Source: F23-D06 sp947167635
Lineage (GTDB): Bacteria; Bacteroidota; Bacteroidia; Bacteroidales; WCHB1-69
DNA length: 64,000 nucleotides
Direction: 5' to 3'
Assembly (NCBI GenBank): GCA_947167635.1
Contig: CAMVIT010000008.1
Coordinates: forward strand, 6,098-70,097
Of the stretch, positions 16,992 to 25,428 are shown one piece after another. Within the stretch, counting starts at the first letter, position 1, and the number at the start of each line of letters is the position of its first letter. A program made the position numbers and the translations under genes. Below the pieces are notes generated by a model that saw only the letters and a program-made list of their open reading frames with translations, searched no databases and was not told where the DNA came from.

Positions 16992-19900
16992 ATGACAATG
17001 AAAAGATTACCCAACATCGAAAAATTCAAGGGCTTATTAGCCGTTCTTTGTTTATTGCTCTGCACCCTGGGCACAGTCCAGGCTGAAAAGGGATGGCAAT
17101 TAGTCACCAGCACCAGTTCCCTGAGTGCAGGCGACAGTGTCATCATCGTCGCTGCTGACTACGACTACGCGCTCAGCACGACCCAGCAATCCAACAATCG
17201 TGCGGCCACGGCCATCACCAAGAGCGGCGACATCGCCGTCATCACCAGTGACGTGCAGATCCTGACCCTGGAGGCTGGTGTCTCCGCGGGCACCTTCGCC
17301 TTCCAGACCGGCACGGGATACCTCTACGCAGCCGGCACAACCAGCGGCAACTATCTCCGCACCAAGGCCACTTTGGACAGCCGCGGTTCGTTTCTCATCA
17401 CCATCGGCGCCAACGGTGAGACCACCGTGGTGGCACAGACCACGGAGACGGACAGGACGCACATGCGTTTCAACGAGAGCAACAACCCGAAGATCTTCAG
17501 TTGCTACACCAGCGGCAGTTCCGTTTCCAACCTTGTCGCCATTTATAAATATGTGGAATTAGGGGCTATGACCGTAGCCACGCCCACCTTCTCCGTCCCT
17601 GCCGGGATGTACACCACCCCGCAAACGGTGGGCATCAGCTGCGCCACAGCCGGGGCCACGATTCTCTACACCACCGATAACAGCAACCCGGCTGTCAACG
17701 GCCAGGTGTACAGCTCTCCTCTGACGATTTCCAGCACCACCACAGTCAAGGCTATTGCTGTGGCAGGCAGCGACACCAGCTTCCAGGCCTCCGCGACCTA
17801 CACCTTCCCGGCCACTGTGGCCAACATCGCTGCTTTCAAGGCTCAGACGGACAACAACCCTCCCTACTATTTCAGTAATGATGTCACCTACGTCTTCAAG
17901 CAAGGTGCCTACACCTATGTGAAAGACGCCACCGGAGGATTGCTCCTTTATGCCGGCCAAATCACGACATCCTATCAAGAGGGCGACCAAATCAGCGGTC
18001 TCATGGGCACACGCTCTGTCTATAACGGCCAAATCGAGCTGACCCCGACGGTGAACACCCCCGTGGCAACCTCCAATACGGGTGCGGTTGCGCCCGTTGT
18101 GGTGACGATGGCTGACCTCTTGGCCAACTACAGCCAATATGACGCACAGCTCATCACCCTGCAAGGCGTGACATTGCCCAATGGATTTTCTGGCAGCACC
18201 ACTGCCATTACACAAGGCGGCAACACCTGTGACATTTATAACCGTTTTGCTTTGGACACTATTTTGCCTGCCGGTACTGTGACCGACGTGACGGGCTTCG
18301 CTGCCATTTACAACAGCACCATCCAAATTTATCCGCGCTACAACTCTGATTTGGCAACAGCCACGCCTCCCGTGCCGCAGCCCACCCTCACCATTGTGAG
18401 CCCTGCCGACGGCAGCAACTACTCCACTTTGGACACGATGCATGTGGTGCTGAACATAGAGAACTTCACGCTCGGCACCGACGGTTTGCTCAAGGTTGAA
18501 TCCAGCATTCTGTCCGCCCTCAACATGCCGAGTCCGTTCTATTTCAACGCCATCACCTGGGCCGCCTTCCAGAATCAGGTGCTGAGTCCGCTGCCGGCGG
18601 GCTCGTTCAGCGCCACGGTCTCCTTGGTGGGGCTGGACTCACTTCCTTTGACACCTGATGTCAGCGCTACCACCGACTTTACCGTCACGGCTCCCGTGCT
18701 GCCCACCCCGACCATCACTGTCACCGGTGATGTTGCCGGCCCGGACACATACTATTTCACGGCAAACGTGACCTTGGCTGTGTCCGAACCCGGTGCTGAA
18801 ATCCGTTACACTACGGATGGCACCACTCCGACAGCAACGTCCACGCTCTACACGGCGCCCTTCAATGTGACCACGACCTCTGCCGTCAAGGCCATCGCCC
18901 TGAAGACGAACTACGCCAACAGCGCCGTGGCCGAGCAGAGCATCACCATCGCCATCCCGGTGGTCGCCACGCCCACCCTCACGCCGGGCACGGGTATTTA
19001 CGCCGACAGTGTTGTCGTGACGATGGCCTGCGCCACCACGGGCGCCCAGATCCGCTACACTACGGATGGCACGGAACCGACGGCTGCTGGCACGCTTTAT
19101 ACGGCTCCAATCACATTGACCGCCAACACGACGCTCAAAGCCAAGGCTTTCAAGGCGAACTGGACGACCAGTGAGACGGTCATAGCCACCTACACCATTG
19201 CCCACGAGCCGGCATTGGCTGTCACGCCGGGTGCGTTGAACTTTAACAGCACAACCTTGACGGGTGTGATTGATGTCACCTCCGCCTTCCTCACCAGTCC
19301 CGTCGCGGTGACGTGCAACAACACGCATTTCACGCTCTCCACGGCCTCCATTCCGGCAAGCAGCACGTCCGCACAGGTTACGGTGACGTTTGACGGCACC
19401 GAACCCGCCACGGGCATCGTTACCTTCAGCAGCGACACCCTGACCGCACAGGTCTCCTTGACCGCCACGGCCACATTACCCATGCCGGTCATCACTCCCG
19501 CATCAGGCACTTCTGACACGATGATTGTTGTCACGATGAATTGTACCAACAGCAACGCCGGCATCTATTACACCACTGACGGCACTGCACCCACGGCCGC
19601 TGCCACTCTGTACACGGCTCCTGTTGTGCTGAACACGCCAGGTTCCCACACAGTCAAGGCCATTGCCATCCTGAACGGTTGGGACAACAGTGATGTGGCC
19701 ACCGCCACCTATACCATCACCGTGCCGGAACCGCCCGCCCCGGTCTATAACGACACTGTCATCTATTACACCAGTTTCGATTCCACGCAGCAGTTTGTCG
19801 CTGGAAGCGTTTACGACAACGATGTCGTGGCCTTCTCCGGTCCGATTGGCCAGCAGTGGGGTACCATCCACGGCAACCCGAGCACTGTCAGCGCCATCAG

Positions 19901-21596
19901 CGGCGACCAGTCGATGCAGATGCGTTATTACACCAATGCCTCACACGGCGGCCATATTGGTTACACTTACACCAATTTCGACCTCAACGATGTCACCCGT
20001 GTCACCTTCTCCGCCAAGAGCACAAACGGTCTCAATGTGGCCGTTTCCTATTCCAACGATGGTGGCAACACATTTATCAACGAGCAGATTATCACATTGA
20101 CCACAGCTGCGCAGACCTACTCATACGCGGTCAGCGACTCCGGCGAGAATGCCGCCTTCGTGCGCCTGCGCTTCGCTGTCTCCCTGCCCACTCCCGCTCC
20201 CACGAGCACATCCAGAGTCTATCTTGACAGCCTGACTGTCTTTGGCATCCCCGGCATTGTTCACAACAATGTGGCCACGCCGGAAATCACCCCTGCCAGC
20301 GGATTTGTGTATGCCGCATCTCAAACGGTGACTATCACCTGCGCCACGGCTGGTGCAAGCATCTACTACACCACGGACGGCAGCATTCCGACACAAAACT
20401 CCACGCTCTACACTGAACCTTTCACCATCGATAGCAATGTCACTATCAAGGCCAAGGCCTTCAAGGCGGGCGATGTGCCCAGCATGGTGGCCACCGCTAC
20501 TTACGAGTTCCCTGTCACTGTGGCCAACATCGCCGCCTTCAAGGCTGCCAACACCGCCACCAACAGCACCGTTTACAAGATTGACGGTGATGTGACCTTC
20601 GTTTTCAAGAATGGCAGCAACATCTATGTGCAGGACAATACTGCTGGATTGTTGGTGTACGACAACCAGGGCATCATTACGGGCAGCTATGTGGAGGGTG
20701 ACGTCATCAGCGGCGGCATCTTCGGCAGCCACACGCTTTACAACGGCTTGGTGGAAATGGTTCCCACCCATGACTGGGCCGTTTCCACACAGAACACCGG
20801 CACAGTTTCCCCGGTGACCGCCAGCGTTGAAGACATCGCAGCCTTCTACTATCAGTATGAGTCCAAGTTGGTCACCCTTGCAGGCGTGACGTTCCCCACC
20901 GGCGGCCAGTTCACCACGGCCAGCGCCACGAACCTCGACATCGAGCAGAACGGCGAGACCATGCAGGTGCGCAACACCCATAAGACCCTTGACATGACCA
21001 TTCCTGCCGGCAGTGTCGCCGATGTGACTGGTTTTGTGCTTCAATACAACGGTACCTATCAAATCGCCCCGCGCGACAACAACGACATCACCTTGCAGTC
21101 CATGGAGACGGTTGCCGACCCGGTCATTGATATCCAACCGCTCACCAACAACATGTCTGCCATTACCATCACGTGTGCCACGGATGGGGCAACCATTCAC
21201 TACACTTTCGATGGCACCGACCCCGACGAGAACTCTCCCGTTTATACGGATGTCCTTTCCCAGGAGGGTGTTTTCACCATCAAGGCCATCGCCATGAAGG
21301 AGGGCATGAACAACAGTAATGTGGTCATCGCCACCAATAGCGGCATTTGCGACCGCGAGCTGGCTGGCACGATTTCGGTCTATCCGAACCCTGCCACCGA
21401 CAAGGTGACCCTCAGCAGCGAACGCTATACCATGGACAAAGTGGCCGTTTACGATATCTTCGGACAACAAGTCCGCACTTTCAACGTGAATGACCTGACT
21501 CAAGACATTGACTTGTCTCAATTGCGTCCGGGCACCTATTTCCTGTATATATCGACAGCCAACGGTGTTGCGGTGCAGAAGGTGGTGAAAAAATAA
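16992..21596 (+). CDS. 1534-residue secreted protein with chitobiase-C-like repeats and T9SS sorting signal
   Basis: Signal peptide in the first ~31 residues. Six CHB_HEX_C-type beta domains with the 'ATI.YTTDGT.PT....YT.P' signature lie near residues 196-271, 570-652, 658-735, 830-910, 1095-1172 and 1376-1447. A module of about 185 residues starting 'VANIAAFKA' occurs twice (about 276-457 and 1177-1367; each contains 'GLL.Y...I..SY.EGD.ISG' and 'VTGF...YN.T.QI.PR'). A jelly-roll-like segment spans about 920-1085. The C-terminus (about 1461-1534, 'SVYPNPATDKVTLSS' to 'VQKVVKK') is a type A por secretion signal, so the protein should cross the outer membrane by the type IX system and be surface-attached. 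No catalytic domain is recognised; adhesion or glycan binding is a reasonable guess. Confidence 0.88.
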   Translation: MTMKRLPNIEKFKGLLAVLCLLLCTLGTVQAEKGWQLVTSTSSLSAGDSVIIVAADYDYALSTTQQSNNRAATAITKSGDIAVITSDVQILTLEAGVSAGTFAFQTGTGYLYAAGTTSGNYLRTKATLDSRGSFLITIGANGETTVVAQTTETDRTHMRFNESNNPKIFSCYTSGSSVSNLVAIYKYVELGAMTVATPTFSVPAGMYTTPQTVGISCATAGATILYTTDNSNPAVNGQVYSSPLTISSTTTVKAIAVAGSDTSFQASATYTFPATVANIAAFKAQTDNNPPYYFSNDVTYVFKQGAYTYVKDATGGLLLYAGQITTSYQEGDQISGLMGTRSVYNGQIELTPTVNTPVATSNTGAVAPVVVTMADLLANYSQYDAQLITLQGVTLPNGFSGSTTAITQGGNTCDIYNRFALDTILPAGTVTDVTGFAAIYNSTIQIYPRYNSDLATATPPVPQPTLTIVSPADGSNYSTLDTMHVVLNIENFTLGTDGLLKVESSILSALNMPSPFYFNAITWAAFQNQVLSPLPAGSFSATVSLVGLDSLPLTPDVSATTDFTVTAPVLPTPTITVTGDVAGPDTYYFTANVTLAVSEPGAEIRYTTDGTTPTATSTLYTAPFNVTTTSAVKAIALKTNYANSAVAEQSITIAIPVVATPTLTPGTGIYADSVVVTMACATTGAQIRYTTDGTEPTAAGTLYTAPITLTANTTLKAKAFKANWTTSETVIATYTIAHEPALAVTPGALNFNSTTLTGVIDVTSAFLTSPVAVTCNNTHFTLSTASIPASSTSAQVTVTFDGTEPATGIVTFSSDTLTAQVSLTATATLPMPVITPASGTSDTMIVVTMNCTNSNAGIYYTTDGTAPTAAATLYTAPVVLNTPGSHTVKAIAILNGWDNSDVATATYTITVPEPPAPVYNDTVIYYTSFDSTQQFVAGSVYDNDVVAFSGPIGQQWGTIHGNPSTVSAISGDQSMQMRYYTNASHGGHIGYTYTNFDLNDVTRVTFSAKSTNGLNVAVSYSNDGGNTFINEQIITLTTAAQTYSYAVSDSGENAAFVRLRFAVSLPTPAPTSTSRVYLDSLTVFGIPGIVHNNVATPEITPASGFVYAASQTVTITCATAGASIYYTTDGSIPTQNSTLYTEPFTIDSNVTIKAKAFKAGDVPSMVATATYEFPVTVANIAAFKAANTATNSTVYKIDGDVTFVFKNGSNIYVQDNTAGLLVYDNQGIITGSYVEGDVISGGIFGSHTLYNGLVEMVPTHDWAVSTQNTGTVSPVTASVEDIAAFYYQYESKLVTLAGVTFPTGGQFTTASATNLDIEQNGETMQVRNTHKTLDMTIPAGSVADVTGFVLQYNGTYQIAPRDNNDITLQSMETVADPVIDIQPLTNNMSAITITCATDGATIHYTFDGTDPDENSPVYTDVLSQEGVFTIKAIAMKEGMNNSNVVIATNSGICDRELAGTISVYPNPATDKVTLSSERYTMDKVAVYDIFGQQVRTFNVNDLTQDIDLSQLRPGTYFLYISTANGVAVQKVVKK

Positions 21597-21606
21597 TTAC
21601 TCAATG

Positions 21607-21636
21607 CGGGGACGTACGGAGGTGCGTCCCCGTTTG
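21607..21636 (+). terminator. hairpin after the large secreted protein gene
   Basis: Stem CGGGGACG (21607-21614) / CGTCCCCG (21625-21632) followed by TTTG, 10 bases after the stop at 21596. Confidence 0.65.
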
Positions 21637-21658
21637 ATTAAAACAGAAGATCAAGACT

Positions 21659-22084
21659 TTGACAAACGACGAATGCCTCGATTTGATGAAAAGGCACGGC
21701 ATCAGACCGACTGCGAATCGCATTTTGGTGACTAAGGCGTTGGCGGATGCGGGGTGTCCTCTTGCACTCTCCGAGTTGGAAGAGGTGATCAGCACGATTG
21801 ACAAGTCCGGCATTTTCCGAACCGTGACACTCTTCCATGAGCGGCATCTCGTCCATGCCATCGAGGATGGCAGTGGTGTCCGTTACGAGCTGTGTCGAAG
21901 CCATCACGAGGACATGGATGACGACCTGCACCTCCATTTCCATTGCCAGCGGTGTGGCCGCACGTTTTGCCTTGACCAGATTCCGGTGCCGGAAGTGGCA
22001 TTGCCAGAAGGATATATGCAGCATTCGGCCAATTATACGATAAAGGGCTTGTGCCCTCGCTGTGCGAAAAGGAACGATGGATAA
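21659..22084 (+). CDS. Fur-family transcriptional regulator
   Basis: 141 residues if started at TTG 21659; an ATG at 21686 would give 132 and would cut into the first helix, so TTG is preferred although uncertain. The N-terminal winged helix has the Fur signature 'GIRPTANRILVTKAL' and 'SGIFRTVTLFHERHLV'. The C-terminal dimerisation domain has His-rich 'HLHFHCQRCGRTFCL' and a second pair 'CPRCA', giving a CxxC...CxxC structural zinc site. It regulates genes in response to a metal or peroxide; which metal is not evident. No target operon is adjacent. Confidence 0.9.
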   Translation: MTNDECLDLMKRHGIRPTANRILVTKALADAGCPLALSELEEVISTIDKSGIFRTVTLFHERHLVHAIEDGSGVRYELCRSHHEDMDDDLHLHFHCQRCGRTFCLDQIPVPEVALPEGYMQHSANYTIKGLCPRCAKRNDG

Positions 22085-22101
22085 CAGAAGCGTTTTTTTT
22101 G

Positions 22102-22109
22102 TACTTTTG
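22102..22109 (+). promoter_or_regulatory. -7 promoter motif of the kal-kce genes
   Basis: TACTTTTG, exact match to TAnnTTTG, 44 bases before the ATG at 22154. Confidence 0.55.
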
Positions 22110-22153
22110 CACCCAAGAAAATGTTTGTACAATAACAATTTATAATTACAAAA

Positions 22154-22549
22154 ATGGAAAAGAAAACTTCAATGATTAGACTGAGAATGAGCTCTCAAGA
22201 CGCTCATTATGGTGGTAATTTGGTGGATGGCGCACACATGCTCGCCTTGTTCGGTGATGTGGCCACGGAACTGCTCATCATGCAAGATGGCGATGAGGGT
22301 CTGTTCTGCGCATACGACAATGTTGAATTCTTGGCTCCTGTTTATGCAGGGGACTATATCGAGGCCGTCGGTGAAATCACCCATGTGGGCAACACCTCCC
22401 GCAAAATGGTCTTTGAGGCCCGCAAGATCATCGTTCCCCGTCCTGACATCAGTGCTTCCGCTGCCGATGTGTTGGAAGAGCCCATCGTGGTGTGCCGCGC
22501 TTCCGGCACCTGCGTTACTCCCAAAAAGTGCCAACGGAAAAACAATTAA
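22154..22549 (+). CDS. kal: 3-aminobutyryl-CoA ammonia-lyase
   Basis: 131 residues, a single hotdog-fold domain as in known Kal proteins ('RMSSQDAHYGGNLVDGAHML' and 'LAPVYAGDYIEAVGEI' are family landmarks). It removes ammonia from L-3-aminobutyryl-CoA to give crotonyl-CoA in anaerobic lysine fermentation. The next gene is kce, whose product supplies this substrate, which supports the call strongly. Other pathway genes (aminomutases, 3,5-diaminohexanoate dehydrogenase, CoA-transferase) are not in the window. Confidence 0.9.
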   Translation: MEKKTSMIRLRMSSQDAHYGGNLVDGAHMLALFGDVATELLIMQDGDEGLFCAYDNVEFLAPVYAGDYIEAVGEITHVGNTSRKMVFEARKIIVPRPDISASAADVLEEPIVVCRASGTCVTPKKCQRKNN

Positions 22550-22660
22550 TTTATTAAGTCATTAAGATATTAAGTTATTTAATTATCAGAGGTTGTTCCT
22601 TGCACCCTCGTGGTTTTATAACTTCATTATCCAATAGTTTCATAATTTTACAGTATAAAT

Positions 22661-23488
22661 ATGGAAAAATTGATCATTACCGCCGCCATTTGTGGCGCGG
22701 AAGTCACAAAGGAACAGAACCCCGCAGTGCCCTACACCGTTGAGGAGATCGTAAGGGAGGCCAAGTCGGCCGTGGATGCCGGAGCCGCCATCGTACACCT
22801 GCATGTCCGCGAGGACGACGGCACGCCCACGCAGAGCCGCGCACGTTTCCAGGAGTGCGAGGATGCCATCTACAAAGTGTGCCCCAACGTCATCCTGATC
22901 CCCTCCACGGGCGGAGCCGTCGGCATGAGTCCCGAAGAGAGACTGCAGTCCACAGACACCACTCCCATCCCGGAGATGGCCACCCTTGACTGCGGCACTT
23001 GCAATTTCGGCGACGAGATTTTCGACAACACCATGCCGACCATGCGTGCTTTCGGCAAACGTATGTTGGAACGTGGCATCAAACCCGAGTATGAGTGCTT
23101 TGAGATGGGACATCTGGACACCATCTTGACGATGGCCCGCAAGGGACAGGTTCCCGGCGCCCCCATGCAGTTCAACTTCGTGCTGGGTGTGCCCGGCTGC
23201 ACCCCTGCCACGGTCGATAATCTCTGCTGGCTTGTGAAGAACATCCCCGCCGGTTCCACATGGACCAGCACGGGCATCGGCCGCCACGCCTTCACCCTCG
23301 CCGCTCCCACCATCGTGATGGGCGGAAATGTGCGTGTGGGCTTCGAGGACAACCTCTATCTTGAAAAAGGCGTCTTGGCGAAATCCAACGGAGAACTCGT
23401 GGACAAGGTCGTCCGTATGGCCAAATTGTTAGGCCGCGAGGTGGCCACTTCCGACGAGGCACGTGTGATTCTTGGCCTCAAGAAGTAG
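22661..23488 (+). CDS. kce: 3-keto-5-aminohexanoate cleavage enzyme (BKACE family)
   Basis: 275 residues, full length for the BKACE/DUF849 TIM-barrel family. It condenses 3-keto-5-aminohexanoate with acetyl-CoA to give acetoacetate and 3-aminobutyryl-CoA. Landmarks are 'AGAAIVHLHVREDDGTPTQ' with the two metal-binding His (HLH), 'PSTGGAVGMSPEER', 'FEMGHL' and 'GGNVRVGFEDNLYL', the last typical of the family's C-terminal loop. It follows kal by 111 AT-rich bases, so the pair is probably one transcript feeding lysine carbon into butyrate/acetate production. Confidence 0.92.
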   Translation: MEKLIITAAICGAEVTKEQNPAVPYTVEEIVREAKSAVDAGAAIVHLHVREDDGTPTQSRARFQECEDAIYKVCPNVILIPSTGGAVGMSPEERLQSTDTTPIPEMATLDCGTCNFGDEIFDNTMPTMRAFGKRMLERGIKPEYECFEMGHLDTILTMARKGQVPGAPMQFNFVLGVPGCTPATVDNLCWLVKNIPAGSTWTSTGIGRHAFTLAAPTIVMGGNVRVGFEDNLYLEKGVLAKSNGELVDKVVRMAKLLGREVATSDEARVILGLKK

Positions 23489-23530
23489 TTCAGTTCTTTT
23501 ACGCAAACAAAAAAACTGCCTTTTGTTTTA

Positions 23531-23563
23531 AACCCCATAAGTTGGACAAAAACTTATGGGGTT
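23531..23563. terminator. 13-bp perfect stem-loop downstream of kce
   Basis: AACCCCATAAGTT (23531-23543) pairs perfectly with AACTTATGGGGTT (23551-23563) over a 7-base loop. It stands between kce and the converging TlpA-like gene. There is no T-run after it, so factor-independent termination is uncertain; mRNA 3'-end protection is an alternative. Confidence 0.5.
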
Positions 23564-23594
23564 CATAATATACTATTACATGCTAAGTGAGGAG

Positions 23595-23640
23595 TGATCA
23601 CTGATCACTCTTCACTGATCACTCCTCATCGATCACTGTT
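23595..23640. repeat. short GATCACT repeats
   Basis: GATCACT occurs at least four times within about 45 bases (from 23596), spaced 8-15 bases apart, in the non-coding gap between kce and the converging TlpA-like gene. No function is evident. Confidence 0.5.
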
Positions 23641-23657
23641 TACACGTCTTACCCCTC

Positions 23658-25358
23658 TTACTTGTTGATGAGCTCTCGCACGGCATTTTCCAAGGCGGCA
23701 CCGCGCAGGTCCTTGGCCACAATGCGGCCTTCGCGGTCAATGAGGAACATGCTGGGGATGGAACGCACGCCGTAGATGGCGGCGGCCTCGGAGGACCAAT
23801 ATTTCAGGTCGCTGACGTGGTTGGGCCATACCAGCTTGTCATCGGCGATGGCTTTCTTCCAGTTGTTGGCGTCGCGGTCGAGGGAGACGCTGAACACTTC
23901 GAAGCCCTGATCGTGATATTTGGCATAGACGTTGCGCACGTTGGGGCTTTCGCGACGGCAGGGGCCGCACCAGGAGGCCCAGAAGTCGAGCAGCACTACC
24001 TTGCCGCGCAAGTCTGAGAGCTTGCGAATCTTGCCATCGGGGTCGGGGAAGGCCAGATCGGGAGCCATTGCTCCAATGGAGGTTTTGTGGGCAGGGGAGT
24101 TCAGTATGTTCCAACGCTCCTTCACAATAGGATGGTCGGGGTTGGTGACATGCTGGGCCTGGATGACTTCTTCGTGCAAGGCGGCGTTCTGCTCGCGCGG
24201 GAACATGTCCACGAACATCAACACGGCCACGTCGTCCTTGTGGCTTTTGATGAGCTCTATGAGCTTTCCGTTCAAGTAGCTGTCCGTCTCGTTGTATTTG
24301 GTCTGATAGGTGTTCACCACTTCGCGCAGAATCTGCTGTGCGTCGGAAACCAGGCCGCTGCCGGAACCCTTGTCGGCAGCCACCAGTTGCTTGTAGTCGT
24401 TGGCTTTGGCCGACATGGGGACAATGTGCCCGTTGACAAGCGCGATTACTCGCTCTGCCCATCCGTTGGCAACCTTCTTTTGCTCCATAAGATTGTTGAA
24501 CACCAAACTGTCACGGTCGGCGATAAGTTTGCGCACGATGTCCATGTAGGAGCCGATCGAGGAGATCGCCATTTGGTGGCGGCCATTTACATTTTTGATA
24601 TAGTGGTCAAGTTTGGCATAGAAACCGGCGTTGCCCGCCAGGCGTCCGGTTGAGAAGTCGTAGTAGTTGCCCACGTTCTCAAGATAGGAGGCGAAAGGAC
24701 GATAGTTGTTGTCCACGCTCTTGAGCAACTTGGTGGCAGAGGAGAGGAAAAGGTCCATCTCGGAACCCTTGACCTTATTGGATGGGGCCATCTGTTTGCA
24801 GAGCATCGTCAGGGAATCCGCGGATTGGAAAGCGGAGATGATGTATTTGTCCACATCGTCGTTGGTCTGCGTGTAAAGGTTCACGTTTTGCGTGATGTTG
24901 CTCCAATATTTCTGATTCGGGTCGGACTGCAAGGCGGTGTTGAGGCTGTCGAGCACCACTTTTTTGCGGGAGGTGAGTCCGGTGGCCTCTTTCACGAACG
25001 CCATGGAAGGCGAGCCGGTCACGGAAGGGACGCTTTGCAGATTTTCGGCATCAATGGTGAGTTGGACGTTCTCGCCGGGCTTGACAACATAGAGGAAGAA
25101 ATTGTCGTTGCCAAAGTCAAAACGATAGATGTCGTTTGCAAGGTTGAGACTCATCGCAAATTGGTCGTTTGCTATGTCGGCGGATGCATAAACTTTCCTT
25201 TCGTTTCCGTAGGAGTTGACGAGATCGACGTGTGAAAAATCGTTGTTCAGCAATCTGACCTGCACGGTAGATGTGGCCGGTTGAGTTGTCTGGGCGAACG
25301 ATTGCCCGCCTATCATCATAACACAGAACAGAATAGCAAAGTTTCTAATGTATTTCAT
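23658..25358 (-). CDS. TlpA-like thioredoxin-family protein, secreted
   Basis: 566 residues with a signal peptide (MKYIRNFAILFCVMMIGGQS). The N-terminal ~400 residues are a poorly conserved helical region that precedes the thioredoxin domain in many Bacteroidota TlpA-like proteins (DUF4369-type N-terminus around residues 30-110). The C-terminal ~140 residues are a thioredoxin fold with 'LLDFWASWCGPCRRESP', active-site Cys-Gly-Pro-Cys, and cis-Pro in 'GVRSIPSMFLID'. It is expected to reduce or isomerise disulfides in the periplasm. Promoter motif at 25392-25385 facing away from the VOC gene. Confidence 0.88.
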   Translation of the reverse strand: MKYIRNFAILFCVMMIGGQSFAQTTQPATSTVQVRLLNNDFSHVDLVNSYGNERKVYASADIANDQFAMSLNLANDIYRFDFGNDNFFLYVVKPGENVQLTIDAENLQSVPSVTGSPSMAFVKEATGLTSRKKVVLDSLNTALQSDPNQKYWSNITQNVNLYTQTNDDVDKYIISAFQSADSLTMLCKQMAPSNKVKGSEMDLFLSSATKLLKSVDNNYRPFASYLENVGNYYDFSTGRLAGNAGFYAKLDHYIKNVNGRHQMAISSIGSYMDIVRKLIADRDSLVFNNLMEQKKVANGWAERVIALVNGHIVPMSAKANDYKQLVAADKGSGSGLVSDAQQILREVVNTYQTKYNETDSYLNGKLIELIKSHKDDVAVLMFVDMFPREQNAALHEEVIQAQHVTNPDHPIVKERWNILNSPAHKTSIGAMAPDLAFPDPDGKIRKLSDLRGKVVLLDFWASWCGPCRRESPNVRNVYAKYHDQGFEVFSVSLDRDANNWKKAIADDKLVWPNHVSDLKYWSSEAAAIYGVRSIPSMFLIDREGRIVAKDLRGAALENAVRELINK

Positions 25359-25384
25359 ATTTATTGTTGATTTTTTTTGGGCGG

Positions 25385-25392
25385 CAAAGATA
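25385..25392 (-). promoter_or_regulatory. -7 promoter motif of the TlpA-like gene
   Basis: TATCTTTG on the minus strand, exact match to TAnnTTTG, 27 bases before the ATG at 25358. It lies only 9 bases from the opposite -7 motif at 25402. Confidence 0.5.
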
Positions 25393-25401
25393 CAAATTTA
25401 T

Positions 25402-25409
25402 TATTTTTG
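25402..25409 (+). promoter_or_regulatory. -7 promoter motif of the VOC-Hdr operon
   Basis: TATTTTTG, exact match to TAnnTTTG, 20 bases before the ATG at 25429. Confidence 0.55.
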
Positions 25410-25428
25410 CAGCTCAAAAAATAGTACA

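Noticed and set aside
20121..21521. 466-codon minus-strand open frame
   Set aside because: Antisense to the repeat-rich secreted protein; its composition mirrors the repeats on the other strand.
23595..23640. GATCACT repeats as a possible CRISPR array
   Set aside because: Units of 7-8 bases with irregular 8-15-base spacing and no cas genes; not a CRISPR array.
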